Source of the DNA: Nocardia stercoris
Lineage (GTDB): Bacteria; Actinomycetota; Actinomycetes; Mycobacteriales; Mycobacteriaceae
NCBI RefSeq assembly: GCF_003696265.1
Contig: NZ_RFFH01000015.1
Coordinates: 1 to 64,000 of the forward strand
Reading direction: 5' to 3'
DNA: 64,000 bases
Shown: one piece after another, positions 24,970-34,055 of the stretch
Position numbering within the stretch: position 1 is the stretch's first letter
Layout: each line of letters begins with the position of its first letter
Notes under the pieces: model-generated
The model's database searches: none
Seen by the model: only the letters and a program-made list of their open reading frames with translations
Told to the model about the DNA's origin: nothing
Translations under genes and position numbers: made by a program

Positions 24970-25626
24970 GTGCTGGAACCGAACGGACCTCTCCCGCCGG
25001 AAATCTACTGGCGCCGACGCCTGCTCGCGATCGGTGTGATCGCCGCGGCGATCGTGCTGGTGGTCGGGGCGGGCATTCTGCTCACCGGCGGCGACGACCA
25101 CAAGGCCACGCCCGCCGCGGCCACCTCGACCGCGCCGGTCTCGTCCTCCGCCGGCGTGACCCCCACCGGCGCCGCGGACAGCGGGGCGCCGTCGGCGTCG
25201 GCGGCCGCCTCGGCCTCGGCGGTGAGCGCGAACGTCGCCTGCCCGGACCAGTCCCTGGCGGTGAAGGTGACCGTCGGCCAGCCCTCCTACAAGGTCGGCG
25301 ACCAGCCGGTGTTCAACATCGTGATCACCAACATCTCCACCCAGGCCTGTCAGCGGGACATGGGTTCGGGCCTGCAGCAGGTCATCGTGCAGTCGCTGGA
25401 CGGTCAGCGCCGGTTGTGGTCGAACACCGACTGCGACAAGGGCGCCCCCGCCGACGTCCGAGCCCTGACCGGCGGCCAGCAGGCGGCGTTCACCCTGACC
25501 TGGTCGGGCACCAGCTCGCAGCCCAACTGCGCCGGTGACCGCGTCCAGGTGCCGGCGGGCCCGTATGCCGTTGTGGCACAGTTCGGTTCGCTGCGCAGCA
25601 ACCCGGAGCCGTTCAACCTGCTCTAG
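24970..25626 (+). CDS. Single-pass membrane protein with extracytoplasmic domain (Rv3587c-like)
   Basis: A 218-residue protein with one membrane span at about 19-42, a linker rich in Ala, Ser and Thr (about 50-85), and a beta-rich extracytoplasmic domain with Cys pairs (NVACPDQ, STQACQRD, NTDCDKG, QPNCAGD) that may form disulfides. It occupies the position of M. tuberculosis Rv3587c, of unknown function. GTG at 24970 has TACCGT at 24957-24962, a fitting -10 seven bases away, so translation is probably leaderless. Confidence 0.8.
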   Translation: MLEPNGPLPPEIYWRRRLLAIGVIAAAIVLVVGAGILLTGGDDHKATPAAATSTAPVSSSAGVTPTGAADSGAPSASAAASASAVSANVACPDQSLAVKVTVGQPSYKVGDQPVFNIVITNISTQACQRDMGSGLQQVIVQSLDGQRRLWSNTDCDKGAPADVRALTGGQQAAFTLTWSGTSSQPNCAGDRVQVPAGPYAVVAQFGSLRSNPEPFNLL

Positions 25627-25645
25627 CGAACCCGTCGCCGGTCCG

Positions 25646-26692
25646 TCAGCCGGCGGCGAGCCCGGCCAGCCCGGCGTGCACCCGGGCCGCGAGCTGCGCG
25701 TCACCGCCGTCGACCGCGGCCAGTTCGGCGGTGGAGGCATCGCGCAGCGCCCGCAGGGCACCGAATGCGGTCACCAGGGCCCGGGCCTGGGCGCGCGACA
25801 CCCGGGGCAGGCCCGCGAGCACCCGGTGCCCGCGCGGCGCCACGGCGGTGTCCAGTGCGGCGACGGTGGCCGGGAAGCCCAGCGGCGCAGCCAGATTCGC
25901 CGATTCCAGCAGTGCCAGCTCGGGTAGCTCCCCGAGGCTGTGCAGCGCCGCGGTCACGTCCTCGTCGAGCCGGGCCGAGCCGTCGCTCGTCGCGTTGCCC
26001 CGCAAGTAGTCGGCGACCACGAGCTTCCGTAGTTCGTCTGTGTCGCCGACCAATTCGGCCAGCTGCAACGCGACCTGGCGCCCGTCCACCCCGAGTTCCT
26101 CGATATCCCCGGCGATCTCGCGAGCGAGCCGGTGTACCAGTTCCAGGCAGTGCAGCACCGTCAGCACGTCGCGCAGGGTCGCGACATCGGCCAGTTCCAC
26201 GGCCGTGAGCCGGCGCACCGTGGCGTCCAGCCGGGTCCGGTAGCGCTCCAGGGTGGTCAGGGCCTGATTGACCCGCGCCAGGATGGTCTCCGACGACTGC
26301 AGCACCCGCCGGTCGGGTCCGGCGAACACCGTCACGATGCCGGTCGAGCGGCTCACCGCGATCACCGGGCGGCCGGTCTGACGCCCGGTCCGCTCGGCGG
26401 CCTTGTGCCGGGTGCCGGATTCGCCGGTCGGTAGCGCGGGGTCGGGCACCAGATGTACCGAGGCGCGGTGGATTCGGGACCCGTCGGCCGAGAGCACCAC
26501 TGCCCCGTCCATTTTCGACAGTTCCCGTAGCCGGGTGGCCGAGAATTCGACGTCGAGCTCGAAGCCGCCGTCGCAGATCGCTTCCACCGCTTCGTCGTAG
26601 CCCAGCACGATCAGAGCTCCGGTGCGAGCCTTGAGAATTCGGTCGATGCCGTCACGCAGTTCGGTGCCGGGCACCAGCCGTGCGACATTCAT
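25646..26692 (-). CDS. disA: Diadenylate cyclase DisA
   Basis: Makes c-di-AMP from two ATP and scans DNA for branched structures. The 348-residue protein has the DAC domain (about 5-145) with DGA at 62-64 and the nucleotide motif GTRHKAAERTG at 93-103, a helical middle, and a C-terminal helix-hairpin-helix region (LAGLPRVSRAQARALVTAFG). The classical RHR triplet reads RHK here. ATG 26692 lies 14 bases after the radA stop; the longer in-frame reading overlaps radA and lacks homology. radA-disA gene pairing is standard in Mycobacteriales. Confidence 0.93.
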   Translation of the reverse strand: MNVARLVPGTELRDGIDRILKARTGALIVLGYDEAVEAICDGGFELDVEFSATRLRELSKMDGAVVLSADGSRIHRASVHLVPDPALPTGESGTRHKAAERTGRQTGRPVIAVSRSTGIVTVFAGPDRRVLQSSETILARVNQALTTLERYRTRLDATVRRLTAVELADVATLRDVLTVLHCLELVHRLAREIAGDIEELGVDGRQVALQLAELVGDTDELRKLVVADYLRGNATSDGSARLDEDVTAALHSLGELPELALLESANLAAPLGFPATVAALDTAVAPRGHRVLAGLPRVSRAQARALVTAFGALRALRDASTAELAAVDGGDAQLAARVHAGLAGLAAG

Positions 26693-26705
26693 CGACAGCC
26701 TCCGC

Positions 26706-28091
26706 TCAGTCGGCCTTGCTTTCCTTGCGCACACATTGCCGTAGTGCCGCACGAACATCCGACACTTCGAGCACCTTCATCTCGATCCCGCTGCGATCCA
26801 CGCCACGGGGCACCACTGCCTGGGTGAAACCTAGCCGCTGTGCCTCGGCGAGTCGACGCCGCACCCCGGTAACGGCCCGCACCTCGCCGGCCAGCCCCAC
26901 CTCGCCGAGGATCACCATGCCCGGCGGCAAGGCCACCTGGCGCACCGAACCGGCGATGGCCAGCGCCACCGCGAGATCCGCGGCGGGCTCGCTGAGCCGC
27001 ATGCCGCCGACGGTGGCCGCGTAGACGTCGAACTTGCCGAGCTGGAGGTTGCCGTGGCTCTGCAGCACGGCCAGCACCATCGCCACCCGGTTGTAGTCCA
27101 GCCCGCTGACCGCCCGGCGCGGCGAGGGGATCGGAGTGGGCACGGTCAGCCCCTGCACCTCGCCGAGCAGCGGCCGCTTGCCGTCCATGGCGACGGTGAT
27201 CGCGGTGCCCGGCACCTGTTCGCCCCGATGGTGCAGGAACAATCCGGAGGGATCGGTGACCCCGGCGATCCCGTCCTCCTGTAGTTCGAAGCAGCCGACC
27301 TCGTCGACGCCGCCGAACCGGTTCTTCAGCCCGCGCACCATGCGCAGCGTGGTGTGCTTGTCGCCCTCGAAGTGCAGCACCACGTCCACGAGGTGTTCCA
27401 GGGTGCGCGGGCCGGCGACCGCGCCGTCCTTGGTGACGTGCCCGACGAGCAGTACCGCGATACCGCTGGACTTGGCGAGCGCGGTCAGCGCGGCGGTGAC
27501 GGTGCGGACCTGGGTGACCCCGCCGATCACCCCGTCGGCGTCGGCGGTGAGCATGGTCTGCACCGAGTCGACCACGAGCAGTGTCGGTTTCACCTGCTCG
27601 ACGTGACCGAAGATGGTGGCCAGATCGGATTCCGCTGCGAGATATACCCGTTCGTGCACCGCGCCGGTGCGGTCGGCCCGCAGCCGGACCTGCCCGGCCG
27701 ATTCCTCGGCGGTCACGTAGAGCGAGCGCTCCTCGCGGGCGAGGGCCCACCGGTAGGCCACCTCGAGCAGCAGGGTCGACTTGCCGACGCCGGGTTCCCC
27801 GGACAGCAGGACCACCGAGCCGGGCACCAGGCCGCCGCCGAGGACCCGGTCCAGTTCGTCGATGCCGGTGGGCCGCGCCCTGGTCACCATCGAGTCGACG
27901 GCGGAAATCGGCGTCGCCGCGGTCGAGGGCAGCAGCGCGCGCCGGCCGGGCATCGCCGCGGCGGCCGGTCCGGCGACGGCCGCCACCTCGTCGACCGAAC
28001 CCCAGGCGCCGCAGTCCGGGCAGCGACCGACCCACTTGGCGACCTCGTACGAGCACGCCGAGCAGCGGAACAGAGTCTTCACCTTGGCCAC
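26706..28091 (-). CDS. radA: DNA repair protein RadA
   Basis: RecA-like branch-migration ATPase for recombinational repair. The 461-residue protein has an N-terminal zinc finger (Cys10, 13, 24, 27), Walker A GEPGVGKS at 98-105, the RadA-specific KNRFG motif (LKNRFGGVDEVGCF) and a C-terminal Lon-protease-like domain (SRR-free, GKFDVYAATVGGMRLSEPAADLA region). GTG start at 28091. It forms an operon with disA, with which it is functionally linked. Confidence 0.93.
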   Translation of the reverse strand: MAKVKTLFRCSACSYEVAKWVGRCPDCGAWGSVDEVAAVAGPAAAAMPGRRALLPSTAATPISAVDSMVTRARPTGIDELDRVLGGGLVPGSVVLLSGEPGVGKSTLLLEVAYRWALAREERSLYVTAEESAGQVRLRADRTGAVHERVYLAAESDLATIFGHVEQVKPTLLVVDSVQTMLTADADGVIGGVTQVRTVTAALTALAKSSGIAVLLVGHVTKDGAVAGPRTLEHLVDVVLHFEGDKHTTLRMVRGLKNRFGGVDEVGCFELQEDGIAGVTDPSGLFLHHRGEQVPGTAITVAMDGKRPLLGEVQGLTVPTPIPSPRRAVSGLDYNRVAMVLAVLQSHGNLQLGKFDVYAATVGGMRLSEPAADLAVALAIAGSVRQVALPPGMVILGEVGLAGEVRAVTGVRRRLAEAQRLGFTQAVVPRGVDRSGIEMKVLEVSDVRAALRQCVRKESKAD

Positions 28092-28192
28092 GAGCGCAGC
28101 CTAGAGACCGGGTCCGACAACGGCGGCGAAGACGCCGCCGCGGGGAGTGATGTGTGCCATGTCGCAGGGGGACTTGACGCCCCGAAAAGGGC

Positions 28193-28222
28193 GATGCCCC
28201 GATCGCGGCGGATCGGGGCATC
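28193..28222 (-). terminator. Terminator of lpqE
   Basis: GATGCCCCGATC and GATCGGGGCATC form a perfect 12-bp stem with a six-base loop, 12 bases beyond the lpqE stop. Confidence 0.75.
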
Positions 28223-28234
28223 ACACGGGACGGA

Positions 28235-28801
28235 TCAGGACTTGGCCGGTGTCGAGCCCGCGTCGACCGGCGCGCTGACCGCGACGGTGCCGTTCTGCTT
28301 GAAGTTGAAGGTCACCGGGTAGGTGAGGCCCGGGGTGACGTCGCGGTGCAGACCGCTGATCTCCACCAGGACGACGGCGTCGCCGGAGCCGGTGTCGGCG
28401 GCGACCTTGCCGGGCGCCGCGGCGACGACGGCCTTGAGCGGCGGCACGTCGACGGTGGCGGGGGTGAGCTTGACGTCGCCCAGGTCGCTCTTGATGCTGG
28501 TCAGCTGGTCGGCAACCGAACCGCTCTGGTTGGTGACGGTGAACGCCAGCACGGCCTTGCCGCCGGAGGTGTTGGTGTAGTCGGCGGACTGCGGGGTCAG
28601 AATCCGGACGTCACGCAGCGCGAGCTGGCCGATGTCAGCGGTATTGCCGTTCACTGCCGACTGCTGCGAGGCGGTCTGCGAGATCTGACCGGCACCGCAT
28701 CCCGACAGCGCGAGCGCCGCACCGGCGGCGAGTGCGGCAACCGCGAGCGCACGCCGCACGACGGGCCGCTTCGACGCTGTGGTGGCATTCAGGGCAGTCA
28801 C
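28235..28801 (-). CDS. lpqE: LpqE-like lipoprotein
   Basis: A 188-residue exported lipoprotein: basic N terminus, hydrophobic stretch, and the lipobox LSGC at about 33-36. The mature part (ADIGQLALRDVRILTPQSAD ... GKAVLAFTVTN) has a beta-sandwich look, like M. tuberculosis LpqE, which it also matches in position beside carD and radA. Function is unknown. GTG 28801 has GGAGGA six bases upstream; the longer reading covers the promoter region and is rejected. Confidence 0.82.
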   Translation of the reverse strand: MTALNATTASKRPVVRRALAVAALAAGAALALSGCGAGQISQTASQQSAVNGNTADIGQLALRDVRILTPQSADYTNTSGGKAVLAFTVTNQSGSVADQLTSIKSDLGDVKLTPATVDVPPLKAVVAAAPGKVAADTGSGDAVVLVEISGLHRDVTPGLTYPVTFNFKQNGTVAVSAPVDAGSTPAKS

Positions 28802-29208
28802 GGGTTGTCCTCCATGTCGACCGGGTTCACTCCACGATGGAGAGTAGTTGTTACGCAGCGTAGTAGTCGCGGATGCGCGCGCCGCGTCGGGTATGACTTT
28901 TTCGCTCGCGTTCCCGCGCTCGCGCGCCGCGCGGACGGGGGCGCGCCCGGCGGAGACTGGGACCAATGGGACGACACGCCCGGCTCCGGCGGTCCTGGAG
29001 TCCCCGCTTCGAGCCTCACATACCGCGCGCCGCGCTGCTTTTAGCACATCTGCGCCGCGCGCAATCCCGTTCGGGCACAACAGAATGCACACGCTTGCTG
29101 TTCTGTCAAGCCCTCGGGTGCGCCAACTGTGGCCCTGACCTGCACCGTTGATCGCACTGTTACCGACTCGCATGTTAAACTGTGAGCATCGAAAGGGGCA
29201 CGGGACAC
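28802..29208. other. Divergent promoter region of lpqE and carD
   Basis: Four hundred bases without a credible gene. Near lpqE there is a short palindrome CTCCACGATGGAG at 28830-28842. Near carD, TAAACT at 29176-29181 could be a -10, but no well-spaced -35 is evident. The middle is GC-rich with no repeats that I can see. Confidence 0.5.
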
Positions 29209-29697
29209 ATGATTTTTAAGGTCGGAGACACCGTCGTTTACCCCCACCACGGAGCGGCGCTGATCGAAGCTATCGAGACCCGAACCATCAAGGGAGTTCA
29301 AAAGGAGTACCTGGTCCTGAAGGTCGCACAGGGCGACCTGACGGTCCGCGTTCCCGCCGAGAACGCGGAATATGTCGGCGTCCGCGACGTCGTCGGCCAG
29401 GAAGGTCTCGACCGGGTGTTCCAGGTGCTCCGCGCACCTCACACCGAAGAACCGACCAACTGGTCTCGTCGCTACAAGGCCAACCTCGAGAAGTTGGCCT
29501 CCGGCGACGTGAACAAGGTTGCCGAGGTCGTGCGCGACCTCTGGCGTCGCGAACAGGACCGCGGCCTGTCCGCGGGCGAGAAGCGCATGCTGGCCAAGGC
29601 CCGCCAGATCCTCGTCGGTGAGCTCGCGCTCGCCGAGGGAACTGACGACGTCCGCGCCGACTCGCTGCTCGACGAGGTCCTCGCGGCGGCTTCCTGA
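29209..29697 (+). CDS. carD: RNA polymerase-binding regulator CarD
   Basis: Stabilises open complexes at housekeeping promoters and sets rRNA and stress transcription. The 162-residue protein has the N-terminal RNAP-interaction domain (MIFKVGDTVVYPHHGAALIE) and a helical DNA-binding C-terminal domain with the conserved NWSRRYKANLEKLASGD around the Trp that wedges into the upstream bubble edge. AAAGGGG lies ahead of ATG 29209. ispD follows two bases after the stop, forming a carD-ispD-ispF operon as in mycobacteria. Confidence 0.95.
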   Translation: MIFKVGDTVVYPHHGAALIEAIETRTIKGVQKEYLVLKVAQGDLTVRVPAENAEYVGVRDVVGQEGLDRVFQVLRAPHTEEPTNWSRRYKANLEKLASGDVNKVAEVVRDLWRREQDRGLSAGEKRMLAKARQILVGELALAEGTDDVRADSLLDEVLAAAS

Positions 29698-29699
29698 CA

Positions 29700-30434
29700 G
29701 TGACGCCTACGCACGACTCGGGTCGAGTCGTCGCGCTGGTCCCTGCCGCCGGCCAAGGCGTGCGTCTGGGTGCTTCGATGCCCAAAGCGTTCGTCCCGGT
29801 CGGCGGCAGTCCCATGCTCACTCTGGCCGTCGACGGCCTGATTGCCTCGGGGGTCGTGGACCACGTGGTGATCATGGTCCCGGCCGAACTCGTATCGACC
29901 ACCGCAGCCCTGCTCGACCGTGCCCAGAGCAGCGCAGCCCCCGAGATCCCGGTCACCGTGGTGGCCGGAGGGTCCGAACGCACCGATTCGGTGCGCGCCG
30001 GCCTCGCCGCCGCCCCCGACGCCGCCCTGGTCCTGGTGCACGACGCCGCCCGGGCACTGACTCCGCCCGCGCTCGTCGCCCAGGTCGTCGCCGCGCTGCG
30101 CGCCGGACACCGAGCCGTCGTGCCGGGCCTGCCGGTGGCCGACACCATCAAGTCGGTCGACGCTTCCGGCGTGGTCACCGGTACCCCCGATCGTGCCGCG
30201 CTGCGCGCGATCCAGACCCCGCAGGGCTTCGACGCCGAACTGCTGCGCGCGGCCTACGCCCTGGACGTGCCCGCCACCGACGACGCCGGTCTGGTCGAGT
30301 TGCTCGGTGCGCAGGTGCACGTCGTGCCCGGTGACCCGCGCGCCTTCAAGATCACCACACCACTCGACCTGCACCTGGCCACCAGCCTGCTCGCAGACGA
30401 CCGGGTCGCGGCAGGCATGATGGAGCGGCCATGA
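29700..30434 (+). CDS. ispD: 2-C-methyl-D-erythritol 4-phosphate cytidylyltransferase IspD
   Basis: Third-step enzyme of the MEP isoprenoid pathway: MEP plus CTP to CDP-methylerythritol. The 244-residue protein has the CTP-binding loop VPAAGQGVRLGASMPKAF at 13-30, VVAGGSERTDSVRAGL and VHDAARALT, all family signatures. GTG start at 29700; its end overlaps ispF by four bases. Confidence 0.94.
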   Translation: MTPTHDSGRVVALVPAAGQGVRLGASMPKAFVPVGGSPMLTLAVDGLIASGVVDHVVIMVPAELVSTTAALLDRAQSSAAPEIPVTVVAGGSERTDSVRAGLAAAPDAALVLVHDAARALTPPALVAQVVAALRAGHRAVVPGLPVADTIKSVDASGVVTGTPDRAALRAIQTPQGFDAELLRAAYALDVPATDDAGLVELLGAQVHVVPGDPRAFKITTPLDLHLATSLLADDRVAAGMMERP

Positions 30435-30940
30435 CTGCCCCCACCACCCTCGCCCCGGCCGAACTGCGGAATTTGCGCGTCGGCAACGGCACCGACGTCC
30501 ACCCGATCGAAGCGGGCCGCCCCTGCTGGATGGCCGGGCTGCTGTTCGAGGGCGAGAACGGCTGCGCCGGACACTCCGACGGGGACGTCGCCGTGCACGC
30601 GCTGTGCGACGCGCTCCTGTCGGCGGCGAGCCTGGGCGACCTGGGCAAGATCTTCGGCACCGGCCGCCCGGAACGCGCCGGCATCACCGGCGCCGCCATG
30701 CTGTCCGAGGTGCGTGACCTGCTGGCCGGATCCGGCTACCTCGTGCTCAACGCCTCGGTCCAGGTCATCGGCAACCGGCCCAAGATCGGCCCGCGCCGCG
30801 ACGAGGCCCAGCAGGTGCTCACCGAACTGCTCGGCGCGCCCGTCTCGGTCTCCGGCACCACCACCGACGGGCTCGGGCTCACCGGCCGCGGCGAGGGTGT
30901 GGCGGCCGTGGCCACCGCACTGCTCTACCGATGTAGCTGA
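30431..30940 (+). CDS. ispF: 2-C-methyl-D-erythritol 2,4-cyclodiphosphate synthase IspF
   Basis: Cyclises CDP-ME 2-phosphate. The 169-residue protein carries the zinc ligands Asp22 and His24 (GTDVHPIEAG) and His56 (DVAVHALCDALL), and the family motif KIGPRRDEA. The N-terminal extension of about 14 residues is longer than in E. coli. The ATG overlaps the ispD stop (ATGA), so synthesis of consecutive MEP-pathway enzymes is coupled. Confidence 0.94.
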   Translation: MTAPTTLAPAELRNLRVGNGTDVHPIEAGRPCWMAGLLFEGENGCAGHSDGDVAVHALCDALLSAASLGDLGKIFGTGRPERAGITGAAMLSEVRDLLAGSGYLVLNASVQVIGNRPKIGPRRDEAQQVLTELLGAPVSVSGTTTDGLGLTGRGEGVAAVATALLYRCS

Positions 30941-31105
30941 GCCGGCCGGGCGGATCCGTCCCTCGCCCGCATCTCCGATGCGTGTCATCGCGGTCCGCCG
31001 ATCGCGGTGAGTTCCCAAGTGCGCCACGGACCGTGGCCCTACGGCCCGTACGCTGCACACATCCACTTTCACCACACTCGTTTCCGATAGCTAGGATGGC
31101 TGGTC

Positions 31106-32497
31106 GTGACTCTGCGCCTGTTCGATACCGAGACGCGGACCCTGCGTGACTTCACGCCGTCGGTCCCCGGCAAGGCATCGATTTACCTCTGTGGCGCCAC
31201 CGTGCAGGGTGAGCCGCACATCGGCCACGTCCGCAGCGGCGTCGCGTTCGACGTGCTGCGGCGCTGGCTCGCCGCCAACGGCTTCGATGTGGCCTTCATC
31301 CGCAACGTCACCGATATCGACGACAAGATCCTGAACAAGGCCGCCGCGGCCGGCCGCCCCTGGTGGGAGTGGGCGGCCACGCACGAGCGCGCCTTCGACG
31401 CCGCCTACGACGCGCTCGGGGTGCTGCCGCCGTCGGCGCAGCCGCGGGCGACCGGCTTCATCACCCAGATGGTGGAGCTGATGCAGCGGTTGATCGATCG
31501 CGGGCACGCCTACGCCGCCGACGGCAACGTCTACTTCGATGTGCGCAGCTACCCCAGCTACGGCGAACTGTCCGGGCAGAAGCTCGACGACGTGCAGCAG
31601 GGTGAGGGCGCCGGCACCGGCAAGCGCGACCAGCGCGACTTCACCATGTGGAAGGCCGCCAAGCCCGGTGAGCCGACCTGGCCGTCGCCGTGGGGCCCGG
31701 GCCGGCCCGGCTGGCACCTGGAATGCTCGGCCATGGCCGAGTACTTCCTCGGCGCCGAGTTCGACATCCATTGCGGCGGTGTGGATCTGGTGTTCCCGCA
31801 CCACGAGAACGAGATCGCTCAGTCCAAGGCGGCGGGCGACAGTTTCGCGCGCTACTGGCTGCACAACGGCTGGGTGACACTGGGCGGCGAGAAGATGTCG
31901 AAGTCGCTGGGCAACACCCTGTCCGTGCCGAACATGCTGAAAACCGTTCGCGCCGTGGAACTTCGGTACTACCTGGGCAGCGCGCACTTCGCGTCGATGC
32001 TGGAGTACTCCGAGCAGGCACTCACCGACGCCGCCGCCACCTACCGGCGGCTCGAGGCGTTCGTGCAGCGGGTCGCCGACCGGCACGGCGACGTTCCGGT
32101 CGGCAAGTGGACCGACACGTTCGCCGAGGCGCTCGACGACAACCTCGCGGTACCGCGGGCCCTCGCCGAGATCCACCGCGTGGTCCACGAGGGCAACAAG
32201 GCACTCGAGTCCGGCGACGCCGACACCGCGCGGGAGCTGGCCGGCCGGACCCGCGCCATGCTCGCGATCCTCGGCGTCGACCCGCTCGACCCGCACTGGG
32301 CGAGCGGCCGGGACTCCGCGGCCGCCACGAACGCCCTCGACGTCCTGGTCCGCGCCGAACTCGACCGGCGCGCACAGGCGCGAGCGGACAAGGATTGGAC
32401 GGCGGCCGACGCCGTCCGCGACCGCCTGAACACGGCCGGGGTCGAGGTCACCGACACCCCCGCCGGCCCGGAATGGTCACTGAGCGGAAAGGGCTGA
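31106..32497 (+). CDS. cysS: Cysteinyl-tRNA synthetase CysS
   Basis: Charges tRNA-Cys. The 463-residue class I synthetase has Cys29 (YLCG) and the zinc site, HIGH at 38-41 (PHIGHVRSG), MWKAAKPGEPTWPSPWGPG, and the KMSKS loop GEKMSKSLGN. Length is normal. GTG 31106 has TAGGAT at 31092-31097, a -10 placed for leaderless initiation. rlmB follows after three bases, as in Rv3580c-Rv3579c. Confidence 0.95.
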   Translation: MTLRLFDTETRTLRDFTPSVPGKASIYLCGATVQGEPHIGHVRSGVAFDVLRRWLAANGFDVAFIRNVTDIDDKILNKAAAAGRPWWEWAATHERAFDAAYDALGVLPPSAQPRATGFITQMVELMQRLIDRGHAYAADGNVYFDVRSYPSYGELSGQKLDDVQQGEGAGTGKRDQRDFTMWKAAKPGEPTWPSPWGPGRPGWHLECSAMAEYFLGAEFDIHCGGVDLVFPHHENEIAQSKAAGDSFARYWLHNGWVTLGGEKMSKSLGNTLSVPNMLKTVRAVELRYYLGSAHFASMLEYSEQALTDAAATYRRLEAFVQRVADRHGDVPVGKWTDTFAEALDDNLAVPRALAEIHRVVHEGNKALESGDADTARELAGRTRAMLAILGVDPLDPHWASGRDSAAATNALDVLVRAELDRRAQARADKDWTAADAVRDRLNTAGVEVTDTPAGPEWSLSGKG

Positions 32498-32500
32498 CCG

Positions 32501-33469
32501 ATGGCAGGTAACTCACAGCGCAAAGGGGCCGTCCGCAAGAAGAACGGGGGCAAGAAGGGCGCGGTCGTCGGCTCCGGCGGTCAGCGCCGCAAGGGGCTCG
32601 AGGGCCGGGGCGCCACGCCCAAGGCGACCGACCGCCCGTACCACCCGGCCGCCAAGCGGGCCAAGGCTGCCGCGAAAGCGGCTGCCAGTCAAAGCAATTC
32701 GCGATCGCGAGTAGCCAGCCGGCGCGCCGAGGACGGCCCGGAGCTGGTGCTCGGCCGCAACCCGGTCGTGGAGTGCCTGCGCGCCGGCGTGCCGGCCACC
32801 GCGCTGTTCGTGGCCGTCGGCACCGAGAACGACGACCGGCTCAGCGAATCCGTGCAGCGCGCCGCGGACCTCGGCATCTCGATCCTGGAGGTGCCGCGCA
32901 CCGACCTGGACAAGATGAGCACCAACGGCATGCACCAGGGCGTGGCCCTGCAGGTGCCGCCGTATCGCTACGAGCACCCGGACGATCTGTTGGAAGCCGC
33001 TCGGCGGGCACCGAATCCGGCGCTGCTGGTCGCGATGGACCACATCACCGACCCGCGCAACCTCGGCGCGGTGATCCGTTCCGTGGCGGCGTTCGGCGGG
33101 CACGGTGTGGTGATCCCGCAGCGGCGCAGTGCGAGCGTCACCGCGGTGGCCTGGCGGACCAGCGCCGGCGCGGCCGCCCGGCTGCCGGTCGCGCGTGCCA
33201 CGAATTTGACTCGCACACTGAAGGATTGGGCGAACGCCGGGATGCAGATCGTCGGCCTCGACGCCGGCGGCGACACCAGCCTGGACGAATTCGACGGCAC
33301 CGCACCGACGGTCATCGTCGTCGGCTCCGAGGGCAAGGGCCTGTCGCGGCTGGTGCGCGAGACCTGCGACAGCATCCTGAGCATTCCGATGGCCGGACCG
33401 GTGGAGTCGCTGAACGCGTCGGTGGCGGCGGGCGTGGTGCTCGCCGACATCGCCCGCCAGCGTCGCTGA
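32501..33469 (+). CDS. rlmB: 23S rRNA 2'-O-methyltransferase, TrmH/SpoU family (RlmB)
   Basis: A 322-residue SPOUT methyltransferase with a long basic N-terminal tail (about 1-75, many Lys and Arg), the substrate-binding domain beginning LVLGRNPVVECLRAG, and the SAM-binding knot region: LVAMDHITDPRNLGAVIRS, VVGSEGKGLSRLVRE and SIPMAGPVESLNASVAAGV. RlmB methylates G2251 of 23S rRNA in E. coli; the exact target here is inferred. ATG 32501, three bases after cysS. Confidence 0.9.
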   Translation: MAGNSQRKGAVRKKNGGKKGAVVGSGGQRRKGLEGRGATPKATDRPYHPAAKRAKAAAKAAASQSNSRSRVASRRAEDGPELVLGRNPVVECLRAGVPATALFVAVGTENDDRLSESVQRAADLGISILEVPRTDLDKMSTNGMHQGVALQVPPYRYEHPDDLLEAARRAPNPALLVAMDHITDPRNLGAVIRSVAAFGGHGVVIPQRRSASVTAVAWRTSAGAAARLPVARATNLTRTLKDWANAGMQIVGLDAGGDTSLDEFDGTAPTVIVVGSEGKGLSRLVRETCDSILSIPMAGPVESLNASVAAGVVLADIARQRR

Positions 33470-33474
33470 CCCAC

Positions 33475-33511
33475 AACGCGGCGCCGCGGGCAACGACCTC
33501 GGCGCCGCGTT
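33475..33511 (+). terminator. Terminator of cysS-rlmB
   Basis: AACGCGGCGCCG and CGGCGCCGCGTT form a perfect 12-bp stem with a 13-base loop, starting six bases after the rlmB stop. Confidence 0.7.
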
Positions 33512-33656
33512 CGGAGCGTTCACCGCACCACCGCTCGCCGCGGAACGCGCACGCGCCCGAAGCACTACGGCGATCCGCTCGGAGTGTTGCCCGTGATCGC
33601 GGCTTTCGCTGCGCGTCAACGACGTTCGGCGTCCGGATCGCCTTACAATTCGGGAT

Positions 33657-33950
33657 ATGTTCCCCGAGTACTTCGAAGCGCTGAACGACGAGCCGATCGG
33701 TCAGCCGATCGAGCACCCGCACGCGACGACCGTGTTGCTCGTGGGCGCATTGAGCCTGTTCTGTTGTGGCGCACTGGGTCCCGTCGCCTGGGTGATGGGT
33801 CGCCGGGCGCTCGACGAGATCGAGCGGTCCGGCGGCGCGTACGGTGGGCGCTCCCAGGTAATGACGGGTTACATCCTCGGCATCATCGGCACCTGCCTGA
33901 TGGTCGCGATCGCCGGGCTGTACCTGCTGATGGGGTGCTCGCACCGCTGA
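33657..33950 (+). CDS. DUF4190 small membrane protein
   Basis: A 97-residue protein with two spans (about 25-47 and 71-91) linked by GRRALDEIERSGGAYGGRSQ, the DUF4190 arrangement. Function is unknown. TACAAT at 33644-33649 is a strong -10 seven bases before the ATG at 33657, so the mRNA is almost certainly leaderless. Its stop region shares sequence with the first of the 22-bp repeats that follow. Confidence 0.8.
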   Translation: MFPEYFEALNDEPIGQPIEHPHATTVLLVGALSLFCCGALGPVAWVMGRRALDEIERSGGAYGGRSQVMTGYILGIIGTCLMVAIAGLYLLMGCSHR

Positions 33951-33967
33951 ACGGACCGGCCGAGCAT

Positions 33968-34055
33968 CGCTGAACGGTCAGTCGAGTACCGCTGAACGGT
34001 CAGTCGAGTACCGCTGAACGGTCAGTCGAGCACCGCTGAACGATCAGTCGAGCAC
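33968..34055. repeat. Four tandem 22-bp repeats spanning the crotonase stop codon
   Basis: Units start at 33968, 33990, 34012 and 34034. The first two are identical (CGCTGAACGGTCAGTCGAGTAC) and the last two differ by one or two bases. Unit 4 contains the stop and last codons of the minus-strand crotonase gene, so each unit is a copy of that gene's end (Val-Leu-Asp-stop). A partial unit begins at 33945 in the DUF4190 stop codon. There are no spacers, so this is not a CRISPR. Confidence 0.9.

Noticed and set aside
27300..27325. AACCGGTT inside radA as a KstR site
   Set aside because: The flanking T and A are missing, and it lies in the coding region without a nearby start.
33968..34055. CRISPR-like short repeats
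   Set aside because: The 22-bp units are directly adjacent without spacers and derive from a gene end.
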